This document shows positions 38,686 through 49,304 of a DNA stretch of 64,000 bases, piece after piece. Location: NCBI RefSeq assembly GCF_003121295.1, contig NZ_PHNC01000029.1, positions 124,001 through 188,000 on the forward strand. The letters are read 5' to 3'. A program made the position numbers and the translations under genes. The DNA comes from Streptomyces orinoci. GTDB lineage: Bacteria; Actinomycetota; Actinomycetes; Streptomycetales; Streptomycetaceae. Every line of letters starts with the position of its first letter. The stretch's first letter is position 1. The notes below the pieces were generated by a model. That model did not search any database. It was not told the origin of the DNA and worked only from the letters and a program-made list of their open reading frames with translations.

Positions 38686-39180
38686 CTAAGGCACCAGCGC
38701 CCGCCCCATCAGCACATCGTCCACATACTCCCCGTCCAGGAAGAACTCCCCCGGCAGCAGCCCCTCCTGGACGAACCCCTCCGTCTCATAGAGCCGCCGG
38801 GCGGCCGTGTTCCCGCCCAGGACCCGGAGCGTGAGCCGCCGCGCCCCCTCCCGCCGTGCCTCCGCCACCACCGCGCCGAGCAACGACCGCGCCAGCCCCA
38901 GCCCGCGGAACCGGTTATCCACCAACAGCCCCTGGATCTGCCGCACATGGGCATTGGATGGCACCGGCACCGGAGTGGTGAACCGCGCATACCCCGCGAC
39001 CGTCCCCGCCACCTCACCGACCAGCACCCGCTCGGGCCGGTCGCCTTCACCGAAGAATGGCGGGTACGGCGCCTCCGGCCGGGGCCCCACCGCATGCCGG
39101 GGCGACCAGCACCGCCGGTCCATCTCGGCCAGCGCGGCCTCGTCCGCCAATGTGGCGGCCCTTACTGTCAGTTGACTCAT
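38686..39180 (-). CDS. GNAT-family N-acetyltransferase
   Basis: This 164-residue acetyltransferase has the acetyl-CoA pyrophosphate-binding segment RGLGLARSLLGAVV near residues 92-105 and NTAARRLYETEGFVQEG near the end, both standard GNAT features. Substrate cannot be predicted. The start is ATG at 39180. It is convergent with the DUF4240 gene. Confidence 0.87.
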   Translation of the reverse strand: MSQLTVRAATLADEAALAEMDRRCWSPRHAVGPRPEAPYPPFFGEGDRPERVLVGEVAGTVAGYARFTTPVPVPSNAHVRQIQGLLVDNRFRGLGLARSLLGAVVAEARREGARRLTLRVLGGNTAARRLYETEGFVQEGLLPGEFFLDGEYVDDVLMGRALVP

Positions 39181-39437
39181 GCGCCCAGTGTTCCCCCCGG
39201 GATCCCCCGGCACCATGGACCGCACGGCGAAGATCCCCGCGCCGCACGCGCCGTACGCACGGCGCTCCTTGACGCCCACCGAAGCCCACCGTGCGACCGT
39301 CATGCGACCGTGCTCTTGCCGTGCGCGACTGTTATTGACCGGAATTCTCTCTACGGTCGAGGCCAACTCGCGCATCGTCCCCGTCGGTTGAGGGCATCAG
39401 GCCCCCGAGCGAGCGGACCGACACCCCGGGAGGGCAC

Positions 39438-40721
39438 GTGGCACAGCATGCCGATGTCGTCATTGTGGGAGCCGGACTGGCCGGCCTCTCCGCGGCGCAT
39501 CAGCTCACCAGCGCCGGAGTCACCGTCACGGTACTGGAGGCCGCCCCGCGGCCGGGCGGCCGGATGGCCACGGACCAGGTGGACGGCTTCCGCCTGGACC
39601 GCTCCGGCCAGCTGCTCAACACCTCCTATCCCGACCTGCTGCGCGCACCCGGCCTCGGCGGCTTGACTCTGCGGCCGTTCATCCCCGGGGTGCTGGTGCA
39701 CGCCGACGGCCGCAACCACCGCATCGGCGGCGCCAAGCGGGCCTTCAGCACTGCCCGGGCGCTGGCCCGCTCCCGTACCACCGGCCTGGACCAGGCACGG
39801 CTGAGCACGGCGCTGGCCCGGCTGGCCGCCCAGCCGGTGGAGCGGATGCTGGCCCGCCCGGACCGTCCCACCGCGGCCACCCTGGCCGGCCGGGGCCTGC
39901 CCGCCCGTACCGTGGAGGGCTTTCTGCGCCCCCTGCTGGCCTCGCTGCTCTCCGATCCGGAGCTCACCACCTCCAGCCGCTGCGCCGACCTGGTGCTGCG
40001 CGGCTTCGCCCGTGGCCGGCTGTGCATGCCCGCGGGCGGCGCGGCCACACTGCCCGGGCTGCTGGCGGCCCTGCTGCCGCCGGGGACGGTACGCACCGGG
40101 GTCCAGGCCGTCTCGGCCTGCACCACCTCGGTGACCACCGCGGAGCACGGCGTCTTCTCCTGCCGCTCGGTGGTCATCGCCACCGGCGCCCGGGACGCCG
40201 CCGAACTGCTGCCCGGGCTGCGGCTGCCGGACTTCCACCCGGTGACCGTGCTGCACCACACCACGGCCGGCCCGCCGGCCCGGGACGCCTCGCTGATCCT
40301 CACCGCCGGACGCGGCGGACCGGTGGCCCACACCACCGTCGCCAGCGAGGTGGACCCCGCACGCGCCCCCGCCGGACGGACCCTGGTGACCTCCACCGTG
40401 CTGGGCGCTGCCGCCGGGATCCCGCTGACCGAGCTGGACCGGGCGGCCCGCGCCCAGCTGGCCCGGGTCTACGACCTCTCCCCCGGCGACTTCGAACTGC
40501 TCGCCGGGCACCACGATCCGGACGCGGTACCGGCCATGCCCGCGCCCCATGACGCCCGGCGGCCGGTGCGGCTGCTCTCCGGCCTCTATGTCTGCGGCGA
40601 CCACCGGGACACCAGTACGGTCCAGGGCGCCCTGTTCTCCGGCCGCCGCGCGGCCCACGCCCTGCTCCGAGACCTGGGCATCCGCCCCGGCTACGGCGCA
40701 CCGACCCTCCGCGCGGCCTGA
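39438..40721 (+). CDS. FAD-dependent amine oxidase/phytoene desaturase-like oxidoreductase
   Basis: This 427-residue flavoprotein begins with the dinucleotide motif VVIVGAGLAGLSAAHQL and an acidic ribose-binding residue (VLEAAPRPGGR), and ends with the FAD-contacting segment LYVCGDHRDTSTVQGAL. The family includes amine oxidases and carotenoid desaturases. No carotenoid gene is near, so the substrate stays open. The start is GTG at 39438 with GGGAGGG upstream. Confidence 0.88.
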   Translation: MAQHADVVIVGAGLAGLSAAHQLTSAGVTVTVLEAAPRPGGRMATDQVDGFRLDRSGQLLNTSYPDLLRAPGLGGLTLRPFIPGVLVHADGRNHRIGGAKRAFSTARALARSRTTGLDQARLSTALARLAAQPVERMLARPDRPTAATLAGRGLPARTVEGFLRPLLASLLSDPELTTSSRCADLVLRGFARGRLCMPAGGAATLPGLLAALLPPGTVRTGVQAVSACTTSVTTAEHGVFSCRSVVIATGARDAAELLPGLRLPDFHPVTVLHHTTAGPPARDASLILTAGRGGPVAHTTVASEVDPARAPAGRTLVTSTVLGAAAGIPLTELDRAARAQLARVYDLSPGDFELLAGHHDPDAVPAMPAPHDARRPVRLLSGLYVCGDHRDTSTVQGALFSGRRAAHALLRDLGIRPGYGAPTLRAA

Positions 40722-40738
40722 CCCCTCAACGCCCCTTC

Positions 40739-40800
40739 ACGGGGGGCACCTCAGGGGCGCGGGGAACTGCGCGACCAGCCACCAACAACCCGCACCCGAA
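40739..40800. repeat. Dispersed palindromic repeat
   Basis: One forward unit with AGGGGCGCGGGGAACTGCGC (from 40751) and the CAACAACCCGCACCCG tail, between the convergent oxidoreductase and NsdA-like genes. Confidence 0.68.
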
Positions 40801-40867
40801 CAACAACACCCCTGACGGTCAAGCCGGCACCGCCCCCCGGGTGGGGGCAGCCAAGCCACCCCCACCC

Positions 40868-42328
40868 CTAAAGAGCAGCCACTTTCTCCCGATAGGCCCG
40901 CACCGCCGCCGCATCCCGATACGGCTCCAGCCGCCGCTCGAAGTCACGGACGTACTCCACTGCCCGTACCGACCGCATCTCCGCGGCCGCCGCGGCGGCC
41001 TCCGCCCCCAGGGCGCAGGCCTGCTCCAGCTCGCCCAGCCCCAGCCGGGCACAGCCCAGCACCACCCGGCAGAACAGCCGGCTGCGCGCATAGGCGGGAC
41101 TGCGCAGTTGCAGGGAGCGCTCGGCGTGCTGGGCGGCCGCCCGCCACTGCTGGAGATCCCGGTGGCAGTGCGCGAAGTCGTCCGCCAGCTGGGCCTCGTC
41201 ATGGAAGCGGATCCAGTACGGCACCTCGTCGCCCGGCCGCGCGGCCTCCAGCGCCCGCTCGGCCCTGGCCATGGAGGCGGAACAGGCCCGTACCTCGCCC
41301 AGCACCGCATTCCCGCGCGCCTCCACCGCGTGCAGCAGCGACTGCACCACCGGCGGGGCGCCGGAGCCCACGCCCTGCTGGGCGACCCTGGCCAGCTGCA
41401 CCGCCTCCCGGCCGTGCCCCAGATAGACCGCCTGCCGGCTCATGGTCACCAGGACATAGCTGCCATAGGCCCGGTCCCCGGCCGCCTGGGCCAGCCGCAG
41501 CGCCTGTACGTAGTAGCGCTGGGCCAGACCGTGCGCGGCGATGTCATAGGAGGTCCACCCGGCCAGCCGGGTCAGATCCGCCGCCGCGCCGAACAGCCGC
41601 CGCCCGGTGGTCTCCCCATAGGTGCCGCGCAGCATCGGCTCGGCCTCGTGCTCCAGGTAGCGCACCAGGGCCTGGCGGGCATGCCCGCCGCCATAGGCGT
41701 GGTCCAGCGTGCGGAAGAGCTCGCCCACCGAGCGCAGGGCCGCGATGTCCCCCATCGTGACCCGTCCGCCGGGGGAACGGTCCGCCCGCTGGCGCGGCAC
41801 CGCGGCCCGGGGCGGTGGCGCCGTACCGGACGCCGGGGCGCTGGTGCCGCCCGCGCCCGGCGCGGGGGTGGCATTGCGCGCCACCCGGTCGTCCGCCCGC
41901 CCGATCAGCCAGTCCCGGCTGGGCACCACCAGTCCGGCCGGGGTGAACGCGATCTTCCGCAGCTCGGTATGGCTGCCGGAGTCCTTGCGCCACAACCCGC
42001 TGACGATGTCAATGGCCTCGGCGGGTGAGGCGGCGAATTCCAGCCCGGCGTACACCGGAGCGCAGGCGTCCAGCCCCAGATCCTGGGCGGACAGCCGCCG
42101 GCCCAGCCGCCGGGTGAAGACCTCGGCGATCAGCGCCGGGGTGGTGCCGCGCGGTTGCTGGCCCCGCAGCCAGCGGGTGACCGAGGTCTTGTCGTAGCGC
42201 AGGTCGAGGCCGTGCTCCAGCCCTAATTGATCGACGCGACGTGCGAGCCCCGCGTTGGAGAAGCCGGCCTCCGCGATAAGCGCGGCGAGCTGGCGGTTGG
42301 GAATGCGCTGTGGGGGTCGTTCCGTCAT
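40868..42328 (-). CDS. NsdA-like HTH/TPR regulatory protein
   Basis: This 486-residue protein has an N-terminal atypical HTH-like region (residues 8-75, including DLRYDKTSVTRWLRGQQP), a Pro/Ala-rich linker near 150-190, and helical TPR-like repeats over the rest. It resembles the NsdA family, whose founding member represses antibiotic production in S. coelicolor. Whether this paralogue does so is inference. The start is ATG at 42328; a TTG one codon earlier is less likely. It is divergent from lipB. Confidence 0.8.
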   Translation of the reverse strand: MTERPPQRIPNRQLAALIAEAGFSNAGLARRVDQLGLEHGLDLRYDKTSVTRWLRGQQPRGTTPALIAEVFTRRLGRRLSAQDLGLDACAPVYAGLEFAASPAEAIDIVSGLWRKDSGSHTELRKIAFTPAGLVVPSRDWLIGRADDRVARNATPAPGAGGTSAPASGTAPPPRAAVPRQRADRSPGGRVTMGDIAALRSVGELFRTLDHAYGGGHARQALVRYLEHEAEPMLRGTYGETTGRRLFGAAADLTRLAGWTSYDIAAHGLAQRYYVQALRLAQAAGDRAYGSYVLVTMSRQAVYLGHGREAVQLARVAQQGVGSGAPPVVQSLLHAVEARGNAVLGEVRACSASMARAERALEAARPGDEVPYWIRFHDEAQLADDFAHCHRDLQQWRAAAQHAERSLQLRSPAYARSRLFCRVVLGCARLGLGELEQACALGAEAAAAAAEMRSVRAVEYVRDFERRLEPYRDAAAVRAYREKVAAL

Positions 42329-42563
42329 CAACCTGCCCGGTCTCCCTGATCGCCATTCTGGGAACGGCGTGAATTTAGCGGTCCCCGACGCCCTGAACGC
42401 CGCCTTCGCCCCGCATTCATCCGATCGTGTGAGGACAGATCAAAGACAGATCAAATAGGCACGGAAACCGCCAGCAGCCGATCTTGCGACGGACGCGCCC
42501 GCAGCGCTTTGGGACCGCCGCCGTACAGTGGCAGGGTTCGAAAAGGTCCGAAGAGGAGCTGCC

Positions 42564-43346
42564 GTGAGTGAGCTGCGCTTTGTCCACCTGGGATTCGGGA
42601 CGGACGCCGTCGAGTACCAGGAGGCCTGGCAGGAGCAGCGAAGGGTGCACGCCGCTCGCTTCGCCGACGAGATTCCGGACACCTGTCTGCTGCTGGAGCA
42701 CCCGGCGGTCTACACCGCCGGACGGCGCACTGAGCCCAGCGAGCGCCCCCTGGACGGGACCCCGGTGGTCGATGTGGACCGCGGCGGCAAGATCACCTGG
42801 CATGGCCCCGGCCAGCTGGTCGGCTATCCCATCCTCAAGCTGCCCCGCCCGGTGGATGTGATCGCCCACGTCCGGCGCCTGGAGGAGGCCCTGATCCGCA
42901 CCTGCGCCGAGCTGGGCCTTGAGACCACCCGGGTGGAGGGCCGCAGCGGCGTCTGGGTCCTCGGCGACCCACTGGACCAGCGCCCCGCCATCCCGGGTCT
43001 CGACCTGGACTTCGACCCCCGGCTGGCGGACGAGGAGTTCGACCCCCGCCTCAACGGCCCCGAGTACGCCCCCTCCAACGCGGGCCAGCGCCGCGAGGAC
43101 CGCAAGCTGGCGGCCATCGGCATCCGCATCGCCAAGGGCGTCTCCATGCATGGCTTCGCCCTCAACTGCAACCCGGACAACACCTGGTTCGACCGCATCG
43201 TCCCCTGCGGCATCCGGGACGCCGGTGTGACCTCGCTCTCCAATGAGCTGGGCCGCGAGGTGACCGTCCAGGAGGTGGTGCCCCTGGTGGAGAAGCACCT
43301 TCATGAGGTCCTGGAGAGCCAGGAGCCCCTCCCGCGCGCCGTCTGA
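42564..43346 (+). CDS. lipB: Lipoyl(octanoyl) transferase
   Basis: LipB moves octanoate from ACP to the lipoyl domains of E2 and GcvH. The 260-residue protein has [17 protein letters not shown], the catalytic Lys segment KLAAIGIRI and the active Cys in IVPCGI. An insertion of about 45 Asp/Pro-rich residues precedes the Lys segment and makes it longer than E. coli LipB, as is common in actinobacteria. GTG at 42564 follows GAGGAG. lipA is next in the same direction. Confidence 0.95.
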   Translation: MSELRFVHLGFGTDAVEYQEAWQEQRRVHAARFADEIPDTCLLLEHPAVYTAGRRTEPSERPLDGTPVVDVDRGGKITWHGPGQLVGYPILKLPRPVDVIAHVRRLEEALIRTCAELGLETTRVEGRSGVWVLGDPLDQRPAIPGLDLDFDPRLADEEFDPRLNGPEYAPSNAGQRREDRKLAAIGIRIAKGVSMHGFALNCNPDNTWFDRIVPCGIRDAGVTSLSNELGREVTVQEVVPLVEKHLHEVLESQEPLPRAV

Positions 43347-43512
43347 GACCCGTCAGGCGAACCCTGCCGAGTATCCCGACGGATTTCTACCCGCGACTTA
43401 TCCGCGCGAGCGGAATGCGCCCGACGCCTCACAGGTTCCCCGAGCGCAAGACGTACGAACGAACGGGCGTACCCTGGTGTCCGCCGAAGAATCGAAGCCA
43501 TAGGGAGCCGGA

Positions 43513-44466
43513 GTGTCCGCTGTCGCACCCGACGGACGCAAGATGCTGCGCTTGGAGGTCCGCAACAGCCAGACCCCCATTGAGCGCAAGCCCGAGTGGA
43601 TCAAGACCCGCGCCAAGATGGGCCCGGAGTACAAGGAGCTCCACGGCCTGGTGAAGCGCGAGGGCCTCCACACGGTGTGCCAGGAGGCGGGCTGCCCCAA
43701 TATCTATGAGTGCTGGGAGGACCGCGAGGCCACCTTCCTCATCGGCGGCGACCAGTGCACCCGGCGCTGTGACTTCTGCCAGATCGACACCGGCAAGCCC
43801 CAGGCCCTGGACCGCGACGAGCCGCGCCGGGTGGGCGAGTCCGTGGTCACCATGGACCTCAACTACGCCACCATCACCGGCGTCGCCCGCGACGACCTGC
43901 CGGACGGCGGCGCCTGGCTGTACGCCGAGACCGTGCGCCAGATCCACCTCCAGACCGCCGGCCGCGCGGGCGGCCACACCAAGGTCGAGCTGCTGGCCCC
44001 CGACTTCAACGCGGTGCCCGAACTGCTCACCGAGGTCTTCGAGTCCCGCCCCGAGGTCTTCGCCCACAATGTGGAGACCGTCCCGCGGATCTTCAAGCGC
44101 ATCCGTCCCGGCTTCCGCTATGAGCGCTCCCTTGAAGTGATCACCAAGGCCCGGGAGTTCGGCCTGGTCACCAAGTCCAACCTGATCCTGGGCATGGGCG
44201 AGACCCGGGAGGAGATCAGCGAGGCCCTGCAGGACCTCCATGACGCGGGCTGCGAGCTGATCACCATCACCCAGTACCTGCGCCCCTCGGTGCGCCACCA
44301 CCCGGTGGAGCGCTGGGTCAAGCCGCAGGAGTTCGTGGAGCTCAAGGAGGAGGCCGAGGAGATCGGCTACGCCGGGGTCATGTCCGGCCCGCTGGTCCGC
44401 TCCTCCTACCGGGCCGGCCGCCTCTACCAGCAGGCGATCGAGCGGCGGAGCCAGGCAGCCGCCTGA
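43513..44466 (+). CDS. lipA: Lipoyl synthase
   Basis: LipA inserts two sulfurs into octanoyl groups with radical SAM chemistry. The 317-residue enzyme has the auxiliary-cluster motif [12 protein letters not shown], the radical SAM motif CTRRCDFC and the C-terminal RSSYRAG whose Ser ligates the auxiliary cluster. GTG at 43513 has GGGAG upstream. It lies 166 bases after lipB and ends at a strong terminator. Confidence 0.97.
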   Translation: MSAVAPDGRKMLRLEVRNSQTPIERKPEWIKTRAKMGPEYKELHGLVKREGLHTVCQEAGCPNIYECWEDREATFLIGGDQCTRRCDFCQIDTGKPQALDRDEPRRVGESVVTMDLNYATITGVARDDLPDGGAWLYAETVRQIHLQTAGRAGGHTKVELLAPDFNAVPELLTEVFESRPEVFAHNVETVPRIFKRIRPGFRYERSLEVITKAREFGLVTKSNLILGMGETREEISEALQDLHDAGCELITITQYLRPSVRHHPVERWVKPQEFVELKEEAEEIGYAGVMSGPLVRSSYRAGRLYQQAIERRSQAAA

Positions 44467-44483
44467 CGCGTCCTGATGTGCCC

Positions 44484-44521
44484 TTGACGCGGCCCCCGCC
44501 CTCCGGCGGGGGCCGCGTCAA
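44484..44521. terminator. Terminator of lipA
   Basis: A perfect 17-base stem (44484-44500 with 44505-44521) with a CTCC loop begins 17 bases after the lipA stop. Confidence 0.87.
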
Positions 44522-44657
44522 CGTTTCATAGCGTTTGACCAACAGGTCATCCATTGGTAACACCTTTCGGTAACGATGGAAGCACGCACCGCAGCAACGA
44601 GCGCTCCCCCACCTCACCGCTCCGTCCGTGTTTTTCCGTTTCCGAGGGGAATCCGAC

Positions 44658-44918
44658 ATGCAGGCCGCGCCCGGCGACCCGACAACGGCGACAGCCACCC
44701 GCGCCCCGTCCGCACTGCCTTCCACCCTCTTCGTACGGCCTCCCACGGTCAGCGGCGCGCTGCGCGCCCTCGAAGAGCTGCTGATGCGCCGGGGCCAGCG
44801 CACCGCCCGCCGCAACGCCTGGACGGCCGTGCTGGAGGACCGCCGCCGGGCCAGGGACCGCAGGGAGGCACAGCACCTGCTGGAGGCCGCGGCGGCCCCG
44901 GGCCCGCGGGCCACGTAA
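44658..44918 (+). CDS. Small basic hypothetical protein
   Basis: This 86-residue protein runs from ATG at 44658, with AGGGGA 8 bases upstream. An Ala/Thr/Pro-rich N-terminus is followed by a basic helical segment rich in Arg (about 44-75). There is no membrane segment. It sits only 10 bases before a DUF4191 membrane protein gene, which itself lacks a clear ribosome site, so the two may be translationally coupled. I do not recognise a function. Confidence 0.7.
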   Translation: MQAAPGDPTTATATRAPSALPSTLFVRPPTVSGALRALEELLMRRGQRTARRNAWTAVLEDRRRARDRREAQHLLEAAAAPGPRAT

Positions 44919-44928
44919 ACTTCGCCTT

Positions 44929-45612
44929 ATGGCGAGGAAGGAAACATCCGAGAACCCCGGGCGACTGAAGCAGATCGCCCTGACCTACAGGATGACCAAG
45001 AAGGTCGATTCCAAGGTCGGTCTTGTCGTCGCGGCTGTGGGCATTGTCACCTTCGGTGTCCTTCTCGCCATCGGCTTCTGGATCGATCACCCGATCTACC
45101 TGGGCATTCTGGGCTTCCTGCTGGCCTTCCTCGCGATGGCGATCGTCTTCGGACGACGGGCCGAGCGCGCTGCCTTCGGGCAGATGGAGGGCCAGCCGGG
45201 CGCCGCCGCCGCGGTGCTGGACAACATCGGCCGCGGCTGGACGACCACCCCCGCGGTGGCCATGAACCGCAACCAGGACGTGGTGCACCGGGCCGTCGGC
45301 AAGGCCGGCATCGTGCTGGTCGGTGAGGGCAACCCCAACCGGGTCAAGGGCCTGCTGGCCGCCGAGAAGAAGCGGATGGCGCGCATCGTCGCGGACGTGC
45401 CCGTCCACGACATCGTGGTGGGCGACGGCGAGGGTCAGGTGCCGCTGAAGAAGCTGCGCACGACGCTGCTCAAGCTGCCCCGGGTACTGCCGGGCGCGCA
45501 GGTCACCACGGTCAACGACCGGCTGCGCGCGCTGGGCGACCTGATGAGCAATATGCCCATCCCAAAGGGTCCGATTCCCGGAAAGGGCATGAGGATGCCC
45601 AAGGGCCGCTGA
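44929..45612 (+). CDS. DUF4191 membrane protein
   Basis: This is a 227-residue protein with a Lys-rich N-terminus, two adjacent membrane helices (about 30-50 and 57-77) and a soluble C-terminal domain ending in a basic Met/Lys/Gly tail. This is the DUF4191 layout found near glnA and lip genes in actinobacteria. No Shine-Dalgarno is visible in front of ATG 44929, which suggests coupling to the upstream small gene. Function unknown. Confidence 0.87.
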   Translation: MARKETSENPGRLKQIALTYRMTKKVDSKVGLVVAAVGIVTFGVLLAIGFWIDHPIYLGILGFLLAFLAMAIVFGRRAERAAFGQMEGQPGAAAAVLDNIGRGWTTTPAVAMNRNQDVVHRAVGKAGIVLVGEGNPNRVKGLLAAEKKRMARIVADVPVHDIVVGDGEGQVPLKKLRTTLLKLPRVLPGAQVTTVNDRLRALGDLMSNMPIPKGPIPGKGMRMPKGR

Positions 45613-45629
45613 GCTCCGAGCAACCGAAA

Positions 45630-45671
45630 CGAGTGCGGGGCGGGACCGGAAAAGGTCCCGCCCCGCACTCG
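45630..45671. terminator. Bidirectional terminator
   Basis: A perfect 18-base stem (45630-45647 with 45654-45671) with a GGAAAA loop lies between the convergent DUF4191 and RDD genes. Confidence 0.87.
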
Positions 45672-45696
45672 TCTTCCCAGCCGCTCTCGGCCGCTC

Positions 45697-46188
45697 TCAG
45701 CCGCGCACCTGGACCGCCCGCGCCAGCCGGTCGTGCAGCCCCCGGGAGTCCCGGTCCCAGACCAGCGCCGGAATGGCCAGGGCCAGCAGCACACTGCGCA
45801 GCGCCGCCCGGGGGAACGGCAGCCTGCCCCCCGCCTCGCCGACCACCCGCAGGCCCAGCAGCCGCTTGCCGGGCGTACAGCCCACCGTGCCGACCGTCAG
45901 CAGACTGAGCACCAGGAAGATCAACAGGGCCCAGTTGCTGGCCCGTTGCATATTTCCGCCGGCGAACAGTCCAAAGCCGATGAGCAGGCACAGGGCCCAG
46001 TCGATGAAGATCGCTGCAAAGCGCCGGCCGAGCGGGGCGATCGAGCCCGGTCCGCTCTCCGGCAGCCCCAGGCGCTCGCCCCGGTAGCCGAACTCGACGC
46101 CCATCTGCTCCGCGGCCGCGCGGGGACCAGAGAGCCACGAACCGATTGCTTGCCTTTTGTCCACCCGACAACGGTACTGCGACCGCAT
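45697..46188 (-). CDS. RDD-family membrane protein
   Basis: This 163-residue protein carries an RDD domain with Arg-Asp residues before and after helices (GRRFAAIFIDWALC, PGKRLLGLRVV, HDRLARAV). There are three to four hydrophobic segments. ATG at 46188 is preferred over GTG at 46164 because GGAG lies 5 bases upstream of it. It is divergent from glnA. RDD proteins are poorly characterised. Confidence 0.86.
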   Translation of the reverse strand: MRSQYRCRVDKRQAIGSWLSGPRAAAEQMGVEFGYRGERLGLPESGPGSIAPLGRRFAAIFIDWALCLLIGFGLFAGGNMQRASNWALLIFLVLSLLTVGTVGCTPGKRLLGLRVVGEAGGRLPFPRAALRSVLLALAIPALVWDRDSRGLHDRLARAVQVRG

Positions 46189-46238
46189 ACGTTCTCCGGC
46201 TCCCGGGTCGTCCTCCCCTCGCCCCGCCCACCTCCCGC

Positions 46239-46276
46239 TTAACCTCATGGAAACAATTGGGTCATGCCCGGGAAAT
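46239..46276 (+). promoter_or_regulatory. GlnR box upstream of glnA
   Basis: Four 5-base half-sites with exact 6-base spacers read TTAAC, GAAAC, GTCAT and GAAAT. This fits the actinomycete GlnR consensus gTnAc-n6-GaAAc repeated twice. It ends about 75 bases before the glnA start. GlnR is known to activate glnA under nitrogen limitation. Confidence 0.82.
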
Positions 46277-46350
46277 CCGCTCTCTCTAGGGTCGGCCGCA
46301 GCACCACCGAAGCAATCCCCGGCCGATGGTGGCCGGGCTAGGAGGGTTGG

Positions 46351-47760
<1,410 letters not shown>

Positions 47761-47802
47761 AGGGTGGGGTCGGGTAGTTGGGGCGAGCCCCGGAAACCTG
47801 CT

Positions 47803-47955
47803 GTGACCTGGGAAAACACTGCTCGGCAGTTCTCACTGCTCCCGGCTGTTTTCCAGGGTCCTGTGCACCAGGTGTACACCGACCACAGCAATACCTGACT
47901 CATCATCAGATGCGAGCATGAGGGCCGCCGTCTCCGGGGAGGAGGCGGCGGCCCT
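47803..47955. promoter_or_regulatory. Inverted repeats and terminator after glnA
   Basis: This 290-base convergent spacer holds no gene. An imperfect inverted repeat pairs GACCTGGGAAAAC (near 47803) with GTTTTCCAGGGTC (near 47848). A perfect palindrome GGTGTACACC is at 47871-47880, and a terminator stem lies at 47921-47935/47941-47955. The last is likely the glnA terminator. The palindrome resembles GntR-type operators or a recombination relic, but neither is demonstrated. Confidence 0.5.
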
Positions 47956-48047
47956 TACTCGTGAAGGAAGGCTGAGGGTGCCGTCCATCGGCTCATCACG
48001 GCGATGGGGCAGGACAACGGGCCGTGCCGGGTGTGGCAGGTAGGGCG

Positions 48048-48488
48048 TTATCCGGCCCGTTCAGCCAGGAGCAGGGCGAGGTGGCCGGCCGGGAGGAGGA
48101 AACGGCCCTCGGCAGCGGCCGTGATGGCATCGACCAGAGGCCACCAAGAGAGCTTGAAGTCTTCTTCGGTGGGCGTGAGTTGCTGCGGGCCGAGGGTGAG
48201 GTCTCGGGCATCGTAGAGGTGGACACGGGCGGTGGACTCCAAGGTGATGGCATAGGCGCCCAGGGGCCGCCACTGCCGGGCGATGATCCCGGCCTCTTCC
48301 TGGAGTTCTCGCTGTGCGCACTGCTCGGGGCTCTCGCCGTCTTCGCGTCGGCCGCCGGGCAGAAACAGGAACTCGCCGCCGTGGCGCGGGAAGTTGGCGG
48401 TCAGGATGGCGACGAGGCCCTGCTTGTCACGGGCCACCACCACGGCGGCGTCGCGGGCCGGGCCTCGTCGGTGAACCTCATCGCTCAT
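48048..48488 (-). CDS. NUDIX hydrolase
   Basis: This 146-residue hydrolase has a complete Nudix box from about residue 45 (GGRREDGESPEQCAQRELQ, then EEAGI), with all metal-binding glutamates. Such enzymes cleave nucleoside-diphosphate-X substrates. The start is ATG at 48488. It is the last gene of the radical SAM operon, 24 bases after the hydrolase gene, so it may clean up or process a nucleotide-linked product of that pathway. That role is inference. Confidence 0.88.
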   Translation of the reverse strand: MSDEVHRRGPARDAAVVVARDKQGLVAILTANFPRHGGEFLFLPGGRREDGESPEQCAQRELQEEAGIIARQWRPLGAYAITLESTARVHLYDARDLTLGPQQLTPTEEDFKLSWWPLVDAITAAAEGRFLLPAGHLALLLAERAG

Positions 48489-48512
48489 GGCGAGCGAGCC
48501 TAGCGGTGGCCT

Positions 48513-49304
48513 TTAGAGCACGGTGGCCGCATAGGGAACATTCATCACGACGGGGTGGGCGATGCCCCGGCCGTGATAGCCGTCGTCCCCGTAGGCGTCA
48601 CCGTGGTCGGCGCACAGGATGACCAGCCAGGGGCACTTGGCGGTCAAGGTGGTGATCAGGCGGCCGAGGTGTTCGTCGGCATAGGCGAGCGCGGCCCGCT
48701 GCGACTTCACGGTGTCGGTGCTCTGGCCGAGATAGTGGCCGTGGGGCACGTGGGTGGCGGAGACGTTGAGGAAGAGGAACAGCGGTCGGCCTTGGTGCTT
48801 GTCGGCGACGTCGAGCGCGTGGTCCACCTGGTGGCGGGTGGAATCGGCCTCGGGGGAGCAGAACTCCGGCCGCCAGTAGTCCTCGTCGAACAATTCGGGC
48901 AGCACGCTGCCGAGCGGTGTCTGGCGGGAGAAGTAGGTGACGTCGCCGATGCACACCGTGCGGTAGCCGTGCTGTCCGAGACCGGTGAGGAGGTTGGGGG
49001 CGTCGAACATGAACGTCTCGGGCGGCACGGTCTTGAAGGCGGGGGGCCGGCACTCCCACAGGCGGGGCGGTTGCTGCGGCTTGGGGAGTTTGGGCAGGAA
49101 GCCGGAGAAGAACGCCATGTGGGCCGGGAGCGTGAACGATCCGGGCGTGTGCCGGCGTTCCCAGCCACCGCGCGGCAGGAGTGCTGCCAGGTGCGGTGTC
49201 CGGCCCATCTCGTAGGCGGTGCGGGCGACGTCGTAGCGCAGGGAATCCAGGGTGACGAACAGGATGTTCGTCCCGGAGGTGATGATGCCGGCTGCGCTGA
49301 TCAC
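48513..49304 (-). CDS. Alkaline-phosphatase-superfamily hydrolase (sulfatase-like)
   Basis: This 263-residue protein has the metal-binding Asp20 in TLDSLRYDV, a candidate Thr/Ser nucleophile in the TLPAHMAF region, His residues in HVPHGHY and the C-terminal metal site CADHGDAYGDDGYHG. This fits phosphodiesterase/sulfatase-like enzymes, resembling the STM4013 group. No signal peptide is seen, so it should act in the cytoplasm. The start is GTG at 49304, overlapping the previous gene stop (GTGA). It is embedded in the coupled radical SAM operon. Confidence 0.82.
   Translation of the reverse strand: MISAAGIITSGTNILFVTLDSLRYDVARTAYEMGRTPHLAALLPRGGWERRHTPGSFTLPAHMAFFSGFLPKLPKPQQPPRLWECRPPAFKTVPPETFMFDAPNLLTGLGQHGYRTVCIGDVTYFSRQTPLGSVLPELFDEDYWRPEFCSPEADSTRHQVDHALDVADKHQGRPLFLFLNVSATHVPHGHYLGQSTDTVKSQRAALAYADEHLGRLITTLTAKCPWLVILCADHGDAYGDDGYHGRGIAHPVVMNVPYAATVL

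Noticed and set aside
42530-42545. tRNA T-loop-like GGTTCGAAAA
   Set aside because: No cloverleaf arms can be drawn around it; it lies in the lipB leader.
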